From assembly GCF_003065425.1 (NCBI RefSeq), contig NZ_CP026949.1, forward strand, positions 3,038,001-3,102,000: DNA of 64,000 bases, read 5' to 3'. This document shows, piece by piece, positions 57,225-64,000 of this stretch. This stretch comes from Mycetocola zhujimingii (GTDB lineage Bacteria; Actinomycetota; Actinomycetes; Actinomycetales; Microbacteriaceae). The notes beneath the pieces are model-generated. The model was not told where the DNA came from and ran no database searches. It was given only the letters and a program-made list of their open reading frames with translations. The stretch's first letter is position 1. Each line of letters begins with the position of its first letter. The translations under genes and the position numbers were made by a program.

Positions 57225-57650
57225 ATGGAACCGAGAATCGAACGGGCACTGGCCATCACCCCTGCGTCGAGCGCTCGGGAGCGCACGATCGACATCACCA
57301 CCACCGGCAGGCGCACCGGCAGGCCGCGGCGCATCGAGGTGTGGTTCTTCCGGGTCGACGGGCACATCTACCTCTCCACGACGCCGGCGACGCGCAGCTG
57401 GTACGTGAACATCGTGGCGAACCCGGAGTTCACCTTCCATCTCAAGCACGGAGTGCGGGCCGACCTGCGGGCCGTGGGCACACCGGTGCTCGACCGCGCT
57501 CAGCGGGAGGCCGTGTTCTCGTCCATCATTGCCGACCTCAATCAACCATGGAACCCGGCCCGCATCCCGCAGCCGGTCGCACCCCTCGACGAATGGATGA
57601 AGGGAAGTCCGCTCATCAGCGTGGAGTTCCTTGAAGGAGATACCAAATGA
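57225..57650 (+). CDS. Nitroreductase/quinone-reductase-type (DUF385, F420-type) protein
   Basis: A 141-residue split-barrel protein related to deazaflavin-dependent nitroreductases (Ddn-like): TTGRRTGRPRRIEVWFF is the family N-terminal signature, followed by GHIYLSTTPATRSWYVNIVANPEFTFHLK. Such proteins use coenzyme F420, or other small ligands, to reduce quinones or nitro compounds. ATG 57225 suits the TAGGAG spacing; ATG 57222 is also possible. It overlaps the SDR gene by four bases (ATGA). Confidence 0.85.
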   Translation: MEPRIERALAITPASSARERTIDITTTGRRTGRPRRIEVWFFRVDGHIYLSTTPATRSWYVNIVANPEFTFHLKHGVRADLRAVGTPVLDRAQREAVFSSIIADLNQPWNPARIPQPVAPLDEWMKGSPLISVEFLEGDTK

Positions 57651-58414
57651 TCGAGAACACCCCTCGAATTGCCGTCGTCACCGGAGGCAACCGGGGCCTG
57701 GGCCGAGCGACCGCCCTCGCCCTCTCCCAACGGGACTTCGCCGTGGTGCTCACCTATCGGGGTGACGCCGACGAGGCATCCCGCGTCGTGGAGGAGATCC
57801 GCGCCGCAGGCGGAGATGCCATCGCCACGCGACTCGACCTGGCGGATGTCGCCTCCTTCGCCGACTTCACGGCCTCGCTGCGGCGCGACATCGAGGAACG
57901 GTGGGGGCGTTCCGTCATCGACGTGCTGGTGAACAATGCCGGGATCGGGCTGTTCGGCGTACTCGAAGACGCCACGGTCGACCAGTTCGACGCCCTCTTC
58001 GGAACGAACGTGCGCGGCACCTTCTTCCTCATCCAGGCGCTGGCACCCCACGTCGCCGACGGCGGTCGCATCATCAACGTATCCACCTCGCTCACCCGCC
58101 ACGTCAGCCCCGGAACCTCGCTCTACGCGGCGTCGAAGACGGCAGTGGAGGCCATCACCCGCAGCCTCGCCGTGGAACTCGGGCCCCGCGGCATCCGCAT
58201 CAACAGCATTGCCCCCGGCCCGACGGCCACCGACTTCAACGGCGGTGCCATGCGCGACGACCACAACCTGCGCAGCCACCTGGCCGACAACACCGCGCTC
58301 GGCCGCGTCGGCCAGCCCGACGAGATCGCGGATGCCATCACCGCCCTCGCGTCGAGCGAACTGCGCTGGATGACGGCCGAACGCATCGAGGTTTCCGGCG
58401 GCGCCCTCCTCTAG
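57647..58414 (+). CDS. SDR oxidoreductase
   Basis: A 255-residue classical SDR with TGGNRGLG near residue 12, NNAGIG near 96, Ser in NVSTSLTRH and the complete YAASK active site, then SIAPGPTATDF. It resembles 3-oxoacyl-ACP reductase-like or glucose dehydrogenase-like SDRs, giving no unique substrate. AAGGAG lies upstream of ATG. Second gene of the TetR-controlled redox operon. Confidence 0.92.
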   Translation: MIENTPRIAVVTGGNRGLGRATALALSQRDFAVVLTYRGDADEASRVVEEIRAAGGDAIATRLDLADVASFADFTASLRRDIEERWGRSVIDVLVNNAGIGLFGVLEDATVDQFDALFGTNVRGTFFLIQALAPHVADGGRIINVSTSLTRHVSPGTSLYAASKTAVEAITRSLAVELGPRGIRINSIAPGPTATDFNGGAMRDDHNLRSHLADNTALGRVGQPDEIADAITALASSELRWMTAERIEVSGGALL

Positions 58415-58593
58415 AACTCTGCGGGCAGATAGCCAGAACACCGGGGTGCACAGGGACAGGGGTTGGGCACCGCGCGGCCTTCCGCCCACAGGACCAAAGA
58501 TAATTGACATCGCCCGGCAGCTTCCTACGCTGAGGGCGTGACCACTCGACCGCCGGTGCAGCATGCCCACCGGGCACCCACTCAGGATGCCTG

Positions 58594-59340
58594 ATGCGTG
58601 TCGAGCTGCGGGACGTGTCCAAGGGTCGCAAGGGCAGGGCGCTGCCTCTAACCTCCCTCTCCTTCGAGACCGGGGAGGCGATTCTCGCCGCCGCCGAGAC
58701 CGAGCAGCGTCCAACGGTCCTCGGCTTGCTCGCTTCGGGACGAATGCGACCGGATGCCGGAACCGTCACGATCGACGGTGAAGCGAACCGCGCGCTCATG
58801 CGGCGACGCATCGCGCTCGTCGACGCACCCGACGTCTCCGACCCCGACTCCAACGTGCTGTTCGCCGGCGTCGTCGCGGAGCAACTGATGTTCGCGGGTC
58901 ACCACTCGAACCCCATCGCGGCGAGGCGCTGGCTCGCCAGTTACGGCATGAAAGAGCTCGCCACCACCCCGATCTCGGACGTGCCACCCGAAGCCCGGCT
59001 CCGCGCGCTGTGTGAGCTGGCCGTGCTGCGGTCCGGGGTCACCGGCCTCGTCGTGGTGTCACCGGACCGCCACGGCGGCCACCCGCTCGTGTGGTGGCGC
59101 CTCGCGCAGGACTTCGCCTCGCGCGACTTCGCCGTCCTGATGATCGCTGGCCGGGCATCCGAGTGGACGATCCAGCACGAGCACGACATCAGACAGATCG
59201 GGAAGGCGGAGGGAGATCTCCGCGCCCTGGGCATGCTCGAGGAACGCGCGGGCGCCTGGGCGCAGAGCGGCGGTACGCCATTGCCGGAGGTGGAAGGGCA
59301 CGACCGGCGATCACGAAAAGCGATTGAGGGGCAGTCATGA
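58594..59340 (+). CDS. Degenerate ABC ATPase-like protein
   Basis: A 248-residue protein that keeps the layout of an ABC ATPase (MRVELRDVSKGRKGRALPLTSLSFETGEAI; PDAGTVTIDG; Q-loop-like region; FAVLMIAGRA) but has lost the catalytic motifs. The Walker A position reads AETEQRPTVLGLL with no GxxGxGK, the signature position reads SDVPPEARLRAL instead of LSGGQ, and Walker B reads LVVVSPDRHGG without the DE pair. It cannot be a normal ATPase. Its stop overlaps the YhgE/Pip gene by four bases (ATGA), so the two act together. Confidence 0.8.
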   Translation: MRVELRDVSKGRKGRALPLTSLSFETGEAILAAAETEQRPTVLGLLASGRMRPDAGTVTIDGEANRALMRRRIALVDAPDVSDPDSNVLFAGVVAEQLMFAGHHSNPIAARRWLASYGMKELATTPISDVPPEARLRALCELAVLRSGVTGLVVVSPDRHGGHPLVWWRLAQDFASRDFAVLMIAGRASEWTIQHEHDIRQIGKAEGDLRALGMLEERAGAWAQSGGTPLPEVEGHDRRSRKAIEGQS

Positions 59341-61148
59341 AGATCCCGCAGATGATTCTCGCCGAGCTGCGGCGACTGGTCTCGACGCCGATGCAAGCGC
59401 TCGCACTGATGGCCCTGCTGATCGTGCCCATCCTCTACGGCGGCCTGTACCTGTGGGCGAACCAGGACCCGTACGGCCGGCTCTCGGAGATTCCCGTCGC
59501 GCTCGTGGTCGAAGACACCGGTGCCGAGATCAATGGCACCGAACGCAACCTCGGCACGGAGGTCGCCGACGCGCTCGTGAAGGAGAAGACCTTCGACCTC
59601 TCGCAGGTCGAAGCGGATGCCGCCACATCCGGCCTCGAGAACGGCGACTACGACTTCGTCATCGAAATCCCGGCTGGGTTCTCCGAAGCTGTCGCGTCCA
59701 TCAACTCGAGCGACCCGAAGAAGGCGGAGCTGATCCTGCGGACCGACGACGCCAACAACTACCTCGCCACCACCATCGGCAACCAGGCGATTGAGAAGAT
59801 CCAAACCGAGGTGACCGCGAAGGTCGTCGCGGAGGCAGGACTCACCCTGCTCAATGCACTGAGCACCATCCGCAGCCAGTTGAGCGAGGCCGCCACCGGG
59901 GCGACGCAGCTCGCCAACGGGCTGGCGACGGCGCAATCGGGCGCCGGAGAGCTTGTGTCGGGTTCGACCGAACTGGCAACGGGACTGGAGACCCTGCGGA
60001 GCGGGTCGGCGACGCTTGCCGCTGGCGCGGCCGAGGTCGCCGGTGGCACGCAGGAGATCGACGACATCGCACGGCGCGTGGGGACGGCAGCGAACGACGT
60101 AGTTGCTGCACTCCCACAGGTTCGGACCGATATCTCCCAGGTCCTCGCCGCCGAAGGGCTCGACCAGGCGACGATCGACGCGGTTCTCGCTCGACTCCAG
60201 CCGATCGGCACGGGCCTGACCCGGGTCGACCAGCGCGTGCAAACCGCCGTATCGCAGATCAATCGCCTCAACTCGGGTGCGCAGGAGGTCGCTTCCGGAA
60301 GCGCGGAGCTCGCGGCGGGCGCGGCGACTGCAGCCAATGGCGCCGTTACCCTGCGGAATGGAACAGCCACGCTCAACAGTGGCCTGGCCGAACTCACCAA
60401 CGGCGCCAACGAACTCAAGACGGGACTCGAGAACGGTGTTGCACAACTGCCCGACGACACCGAGGACACCCGGCAGGCGCAAGCGTCGACGCTCGGCACA
60501 CCCGTGTCGATCGACACCAAGGCCATCGCACCGGCGCAGAACTATGGCGCCGGCCTCGCCCCGTTCTTCGCCGCACTCGCGGCGTGGATCGGCATCTACG
60601 CACTCTTCCTCATCGTCAAACCGATCTCGCGTCGTGCCGTCACCGCACTGCATTCCCCGTTCCGCGTGACCCTTGCCGGCTGGGCGACACCCGCGATGCT
60701 CGGTGCGCTGCAGATGCTCGGACTATTCGGGGTGCTCTCACTCGCGCTTCGCTTCCAATTTGCGAACCCGCTGGCGACCTTCGGGGTCCTGGTCGCGGCA
60801 TCCCTCACCTATACGGCGATCATTCTGGCGCTCAACGTGTGGCTAAGCGCGGTGGGGCAATTCATCGGACTCGTCATGATGGTGCTGCAGCTCGTGACCG
60901 CGGGTGGCACGTTCCCGTGGCAGACCCTGCCTGCACCGCTCGCGTTCATCCACCATATATTCCCGATGAGCTATGTGGTGGATGCGCTCCGACAGCTGAT
61001 GTACGGCGGTGATATCGGTCGTGTCGGCGCGGACCTGTCCGTGCTCGCGCTGTGGTTCTCGATCGGGATCGTGGCCACGGTGATCGGGGTCACGCGGCAG
61101 ACGCACCACCGCACGCTGACCGACCTGCAGCCGAGCATCCTGCAGTGA
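59337..61148 (+). CDS. YhgE/Pip-family membrane protein
   Basis: A 603-residue protein with an N-terminal helix (about 20-42), a large extracytoplasmic region and five or six C-terminal helices (about 400-590), the fold of YhgE/Pip (phage infection protein) and ABC-2-type exporters. The extracytoplasmic part contains repeated coiled-coil segments with the spacing A-x-x-L-A-x-G (GATQLANGLATAQSGAGELVSGSTELATGLETL, and again near 320-355). Relatives serve as phage receptors or type VII-linked export proteins. It is preceded by the pseudo-ATPase gene with a four-base overlap. Confidence 0.9.
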   Translation: MKIPQMILAELRRLVSTPMQALALMALLIVPILYGGLYLWANQDPYGRLSEIPVALVVEDTGAEINGTERNLGTEVADALVKEKTFDLSQVEADAATSGLENGDYDFVIEIPAGFSEAVASINSSDPKKAELILRTDDANNYLATTIGNQAIEKIQTEVTAKVVAEAGLTLLNALSTIRSQLSEAATGATQLANGLATAQSGAGELVSGSTELATGLETLRSGSATLAAGAAEVAGGTQEIDDIARRVGTAANDVVAALPQVRTDISQVLAAEGLDQATIDAVLARLQPIGTGLTRVDQRVQTAVSQINRLNSGAQEVASGSAELAAGAATAANGAVTLRNGTATLNSGLAELTNGANELKTGLENGVAQLPDDTEDTRQAQASTLGTPVSIDTKAIAPAQNYGAGLAPFFAALAAWIGIYALFLIVKPISRRAVTALHSPFRVTLAGWATPAMLGALQMLGLFGVLSLALRFQFANPLATFGVLVAASLTYTAIILALNVWLSAVGQFIGLVMMVLQLVTAGGTFPWQTLPAPLAFIHHIFPMSYVVDALRQLMYGGDIGRVGADLSVLALWFSIGIVATVIGVTRQTHHRTLTDLQPSILQ

Positions 61149-61227
61149 GTGGTGCTGCGGCTGTGGCCGGGGCCGGTGGCGACTTGGGTTGCGGCGACCT
61201 GGATCGCGCCGGCAGAAGGACAACGGG

Positions 61228-61287
61228 CCGAGATAAGGACCGGATGCCGGCTTCCGTCCTTGTGTGGGCGCTATTTCCTTATCTCGG
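61228..61287. repeat. 60-bp inverted repeat
   Basis: Arms CCGAGATAAGGA (61228-61239) and TCCTTATCTCGG (61276-61287), perfect over 12 bases; the interior contains one CCGGATGCCGG. It lies between the convergent YhgE/Pip and VOC genes. Confidence 0.8.
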
Positions 61288-61314
61288 GGCGGTGACCGGC
61301 TCAGTTGCCGCGGT

Positions 61315-61791
61315 TCAGTCGCCGCGGTATGCGGCCTGCAACGCGGCGATGTCGAGCTTGGACATGCCGAGCATCGACTGCATCACCCGCCGGGCCTTCT
61401 CCACGTCGGGATCCTCGAGCATTTCGTTGAGCACGGGCGGCACGATCTGCCAGGAGAGCCCGTACTTGTCTTTGAGCCAGCCACACTGGCTGGGCTGGCC
61501 GCCGTCGGCGATGAGGGTGTCCCAGAGCCGGTCGATCTCGGCCTGGTCGTCGGCGTTGACGTAGAACGAGACGGCCTCGCTGAAGGTGAACGCCGGTCCG
61601 CCGTTGAGTGCCTGGAAGTCGACACCGTCGAGCCGGAACAGCACGACGAGCACCGTCCCTGCGGGCATCGGTGCGCCCTCGCCATAACGAGACACGTGCA
61701 CGATCTCGGAGTTGGGAAACACCGACACGTAAAACCGTGCGGCTTCCTCGGCCTGGTCGTCGAACCACAGGCACGGTGTGATGCGTTGCAT
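61315..61791 (-). CDS. PhnB-like VOC-fold protein
   Basis: A 158-residue 3-demethylubiquinone-9 3-methyltransferase/PhnB-type VOC protein (MQRITPCLWFDDQAEEAARFYVSVFPNSEI, GLSWQIVPPVLNEML, VMQSMLGMSKLDIAALQAAY). Despite the old methyltransferase name, the family is glyoxalase-fold with unknown activity. ATG 61791 is preceded by AAGGAG; the longer frame adds 28 unrelated residues. Confidence 0.92.
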   Translation of the reverse strand: MQRITPCLWFDDQAEEAARFYVSVFPNSEIVHVSRYGEGAPMPAGTVLVVLFRLDGVDFQALNGGPAFTFSEAVSFYVNADDQAEIDRLWDTLIADGGQPSQCGWLKDKYGLSWQIVPPVLNEMLEDPDVEKARRVMQSMLGMSKLDIAALQAAYRGD

Positions 61792-61972
61792 GGGGTACTC
61801 CTTCGTACGGGTGCCGCGTTGACTGTACGGATGCCGCGGGGACGTGGGACGGGCGGGGGCGTGCAGCGGCGGCATGCGGCGCCCATGCTACTCAGACCCG
61901 TCCCCGCCGTACACCCGCTTTGGGCGCGCAACCGTGCCAACGGCATCCGTCACCGACCGCGTCGACGGCTCG

Positions 61973-62039
61973 TCAGGAGATCGCACGATTATCAGGACGG
62001 GATCGCCAAAAGTCACCTGTCAATCGTGCGATTACCTGA
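61973..62039. repeat. 67-bp inverted repeat
   Basis: Arms of 18 bases with two mismatches: TCAGG-NN-ATCGCACGATT (61973-61990) and its complement (62022-62039). Located between the PhnB-like and MFS genes, immediately downstream of the MFS stop. Confidence 0.8.
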
Positions 62040-62079
62040 AAACAGGATGCCAGTGGGCCTGTGCGCGCGGCTGAGCGAC

Positions 62080-63342
62080 TCAGGCTGCGCGCACGCGGGA
62101 GGCCGGCAGCCCGACCACCAGGACCGCAACGACGATCGCCGCAACGAGCACTCCCGCTGAGGCGGCGAGGCCGGGGTACCCGACCAGCGCGAGAGCAGGA
62201 CCGGCTGAGGCAGCGCCCGCTGCACCCGCCAGGTTCATGACGAGGTCGCTTCGGCCCTGAATAACGGGTCGGGCGGCGCCGGTCACGAGGTCACCGAGCA
62301 GAGCGGATGCCGCGACCGTCGATGCACTCCAGCCCAGGCCGAGGAAGATGAGGCCGACGGTGACCAGGGTCATGGACTCGTCACCGAACGCCACGGTGGC
62401 GAGCGCAACCACGAACAATGCCTGCCCGGTGAGGATGATCGGGAACCGGCCAACGCGGTCGCTGAGCCAGCCAAACACCGGCGACAGCGCGAACATGCCG
62501 CCGATGTGCAGGCTCAGCGTCAGGCCGACGCCGGCCAGCGAGGTTCCGTGGTGCACGAGGTGAACCGGCGTCATCGACATCACCGAGACCATGATCGCGT
62601 GGCTGAGGCCGAGGATGCCGATCGTCATGAAGACGAGTGAGCGGTTGCGTGTGACACCGCCCGAGGTGTTCTCGGCTACGGCGGTGTCGTGATCGGGCTG
62701 GGCAGCCGCGAGTTCCTGGCTGACGAGGTACGGGTCTGGCCGTAGTGCGAAGGCATAGACGCACACGGCGGCGAACTGGGCGACGACCGCGATGACGAAG
62801 GACCCGGTGAGGGGCGGCATCCCGAACCACTCGGCAATCACCTCGCCGGGGCCGAACAGGTTCGGTCCGATGACCGAGCCGATGGTCGCCGACCACACGA
62901 CGATCGAGAGGTCGCGGCCACGGTGGCGCGGGTCGGCGACGTCGGTAGCGGCGAACCGCGACTGCAACCCGACAGCGGCGCCCGCGCCGAGCATGGCGAA
63001 GCCGAGCAGCATGAGCGGGAAGAAATCCATCGCGGCGGAGAGCACGGTGACCACCGCACCGAACAGGGCGGTGAGGGTGCCGAGCGAGAGGGAGATTCGC
63101 CTGCCGTAGCGGCGGGTGAGCCGGCCGAGGGGAATCGCCGCAGCGGCCGCACCGAGCGTGCTCAACGTCGCGGCAGTGCCGGCCCAGGCCTCCGACCCGC
63201 CGACCTCCGTCGCGAGCACCGACCCGATGGAGAGGGTCGCACCGATGCCGAGACCACCGAGGATCTGCCCGGCGACGAGCACCCACACAGTGCGTTTTTG
63301 CAGGGCGATGAGGTCGACGGTGGCTGTGGTCACGGCATCCAT
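62080..63342 (-). CDS. MFS transporter
   Basis: A 420-residue major facilitator with about 12 membrane helices. Motif A-like loops appear as RLTRRYGRRISLSLG and WLSDRVGRFPIIL. Drug-efflux-like in character; substrate unknown. ATG 63342 is immediately preceded by GGGGAGA, which is better spaced for GTG 63330 (nine bases), so the true start may be the latter. It is divergent from the quinone oxidoreductase gene. Confidence 0.9.
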   Translation of the reverse strand: MDAVTTATVDLIALQKRTVWVLVAGQILGGLGIGATLSIGSVLATEVGGSEAWAGTAATLSTLGAAAAAIPLGRLTRRYGRRISLSLGTLTALFGAVVTVLSAAMDFFPLMLLGFAMLGAGAAVGLQSRFAATDVADPRHRGRDLSIVVWSATIGSVIGPNLFGPGEVIAEWFGMPPLTGSFVIAVVAQFAAVCVYAFALRPDPYLVSQELAAAQPDHDTAVAENTSGGVTRNRSLVFMTIGILGLSHAIMVSVMSMTPVHLVHHGTSLAGVGLTLSLHIGGMFALSPVFGWLSDRVGRFPIILTGQALFVVALATVAFGDESMTLVTVGLIFLGLGWSASTVAASALLGDLVTGAARPVIQGRSDLVMNLAGAAGAASAGPALALVGYPGLAASAGVLVAAIVVAVLVVGLPASRVRAA

Positions 63343-63457
63343 TCTCCCCACTTCGCCGCCGGAATGCACCGTGACAAACCGCCGCAAATGGGAACAATTC
63401 GGACAGCGCGCGCGTAACACTTCAGTAACGCACGAACGATTAACGGAAGCAGGACGC

Positions 63458-64000
63458 ATGCCTCGATTTCTTCAGTACACAGAGTTCGGCGGGCCAGAGG
63501 TCCTGAAACTCATCACCGTCGACAAGCCGACCGCAGGGCCGGGCGAGATCGTTGTGCGGGTGAAGGCCGTCGGTCTCAACCCTGTCGACTTCAAGATTTT
63601 CCGGGGTCCCGCCGCCGAGACCTACGGGGCAACGCTGCCCTCCGGCGTCGCCAACGACTACTCAGGCGTCGTCGAACAGATCGGCGAGGGCGTCACCCGC
63701 TTCGCCGTCGGCGACGAGGTGCTCGGCGGCGCCCGTAACTACGCGATGGCCGACTTCCTGGTCACCACCGAAGACGCCACCATCGTGCACAAGCCGGCCG
63801 ACCTCAGCTTCGAGCAGGCCGCCGGGCTCACCGTTGTCGGACGTACCGCGTGGGCCACCGTCGAGGCGTTCGGGCTGACGGATGCCGACACCGTACTGAT
63901 CAGCGCCGCCGCGGGTGGTGTCGGTGTGCTTGCCGTTCAGCTCGCGAAGCGCAAGGGTGCGACGGTTGTCGGCACGGCGAGCGAGTCGAACCACGAGTTC
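63458..64000 (+). CDS. Zeta-crystallin-type quinone oxidoreductase, 3' partial
   Basis: The first 181 residues of an NADP(H)-dependent MDR-family oxidoreductase; the frame is open to the end of the window. MPRFLQYTEFGGPEVLKLI and AVGLNPVDFKIFRG are the quinone oxidoreductase N-terminus, and the nucleotide-binding ISAAAGGVGVLAVQLAK is near residue 150. No zinc-binding Cys is seen, as expected for this branch. GCAGGA lies upstream of ATG 63458. Confidence 0.9.
   Translation, partial: MPRFLQYTEFGGPEVLKLITVDKPTAGPGEIVVRVKAVGLNPVDFKIFRGPAAETYGATLPSGVANDYSGVVEQIGEGVTRFAVGDEVLGGARNYAMADFLVTTEDATIVHKPADLSFEQAAGLTVVGRTAWATVEAFGLTDADTVLISAAAGGVGVLAVQLAKRKGATVVGTASESNHEF

Noticed and set aside
1-64000. 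CGGATGCC as a polar chromosome-segregation or recombination motif (KOPS, Chi)
   Set aside because: Both orientations occur at similar frequency across the window, with no run of one orientation.

Overview
The window is high-GC actinobacterial DNA, most likely from Microbacteriaceae. The signs are G/C at nearly all third codon positions, many GTG starts, leaderless-type promoters (TANNNT, six bases, then the start codon), actinobacterial families (MarP-like protease, Rv0428c-type SH3 domain, possible F420-type nitroreductase) and a very frequent octamer CGGATGCC/GGCATCCG. No rRNA, tRNA, phage structural gene or intact insertion sequence was recognised.

Layout. 1-3.9 kb: 3' part of a peptide/nickel-type ABC importer operon (two permeases, a GbsR/MarR-type regulator, a fused double ATPase). 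4-13.8 kb: secreted M28 peptidase, lipoproteins, lipid kinase, LLM oxidoreductase, VOC protein, an ArsR/SRPBCC pair and a deaminase, separated by hairpin-rich repeat regions. 13.9-29.7 kb: PHP hydrolase, SDRs, MFS exporter, TspO-like protein, sugar epimerase/dehydrogenase operon, UbiB-type kinase, glutathione peroxidase, a second ArsR/SRPBCC pair and an M18 aminopeptidase. 29.8-32.7 kb: a probable stress cluster (membrane protein, PRC-barrel protein, acidic proteins) with a shared upstream box. 32.9-38.6 kb: MarP-like protease, an orphan DarT-like ADP-ribosyltransferase, an Old Yellow Enzyme and a dGTPase. 39.2-47.7 kb: TetR-controlled MacB-type efflux pair, ECF42-type sigma factor with a DGPF protein, SDR, metallo-beta-lactamase-fold protein, MurQ and a GyrI-like protein. 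47.7-54.1 kb: a cyclase-like protein with a probable frameshift, a J-domain membrane protein, and a lower-GC restriction-modification island (Mrr-like nuclease and two cytosine-5 methyltransferases). 54.3-64 kb: two TetR-controlled redox units, a degenerate ABC ATPase coupled to a YhgE/Pip membrane protein, an MFS exporter and the start of a quinone oxidoreductase.

The most unusual content is between genes. Two arrays (19.37-19.73 kb and 36.42-36.96 kb) hold 57-58 bp imperfect palindromes at near-constant spacing. They share the arm TTCGGTGGTCGCAAAYGCAC but lie in opposite orientation 17 kb apart. The octamer CGGATGCC occurs about 70 times counting both strands, forms terminator stems in inverted pairs, and is absent from the restriction-modification island, which resembles an uptake-type or host-signature sequence. 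Several further intergenic palindromes of about 50-67 bp have the same architecture with unrelated sequence.

Coordinates of starts were revised from the longest open frame wherever a ribosome binding site or a leaderless promoter favoured a downstream codon. All counts were made by eye.
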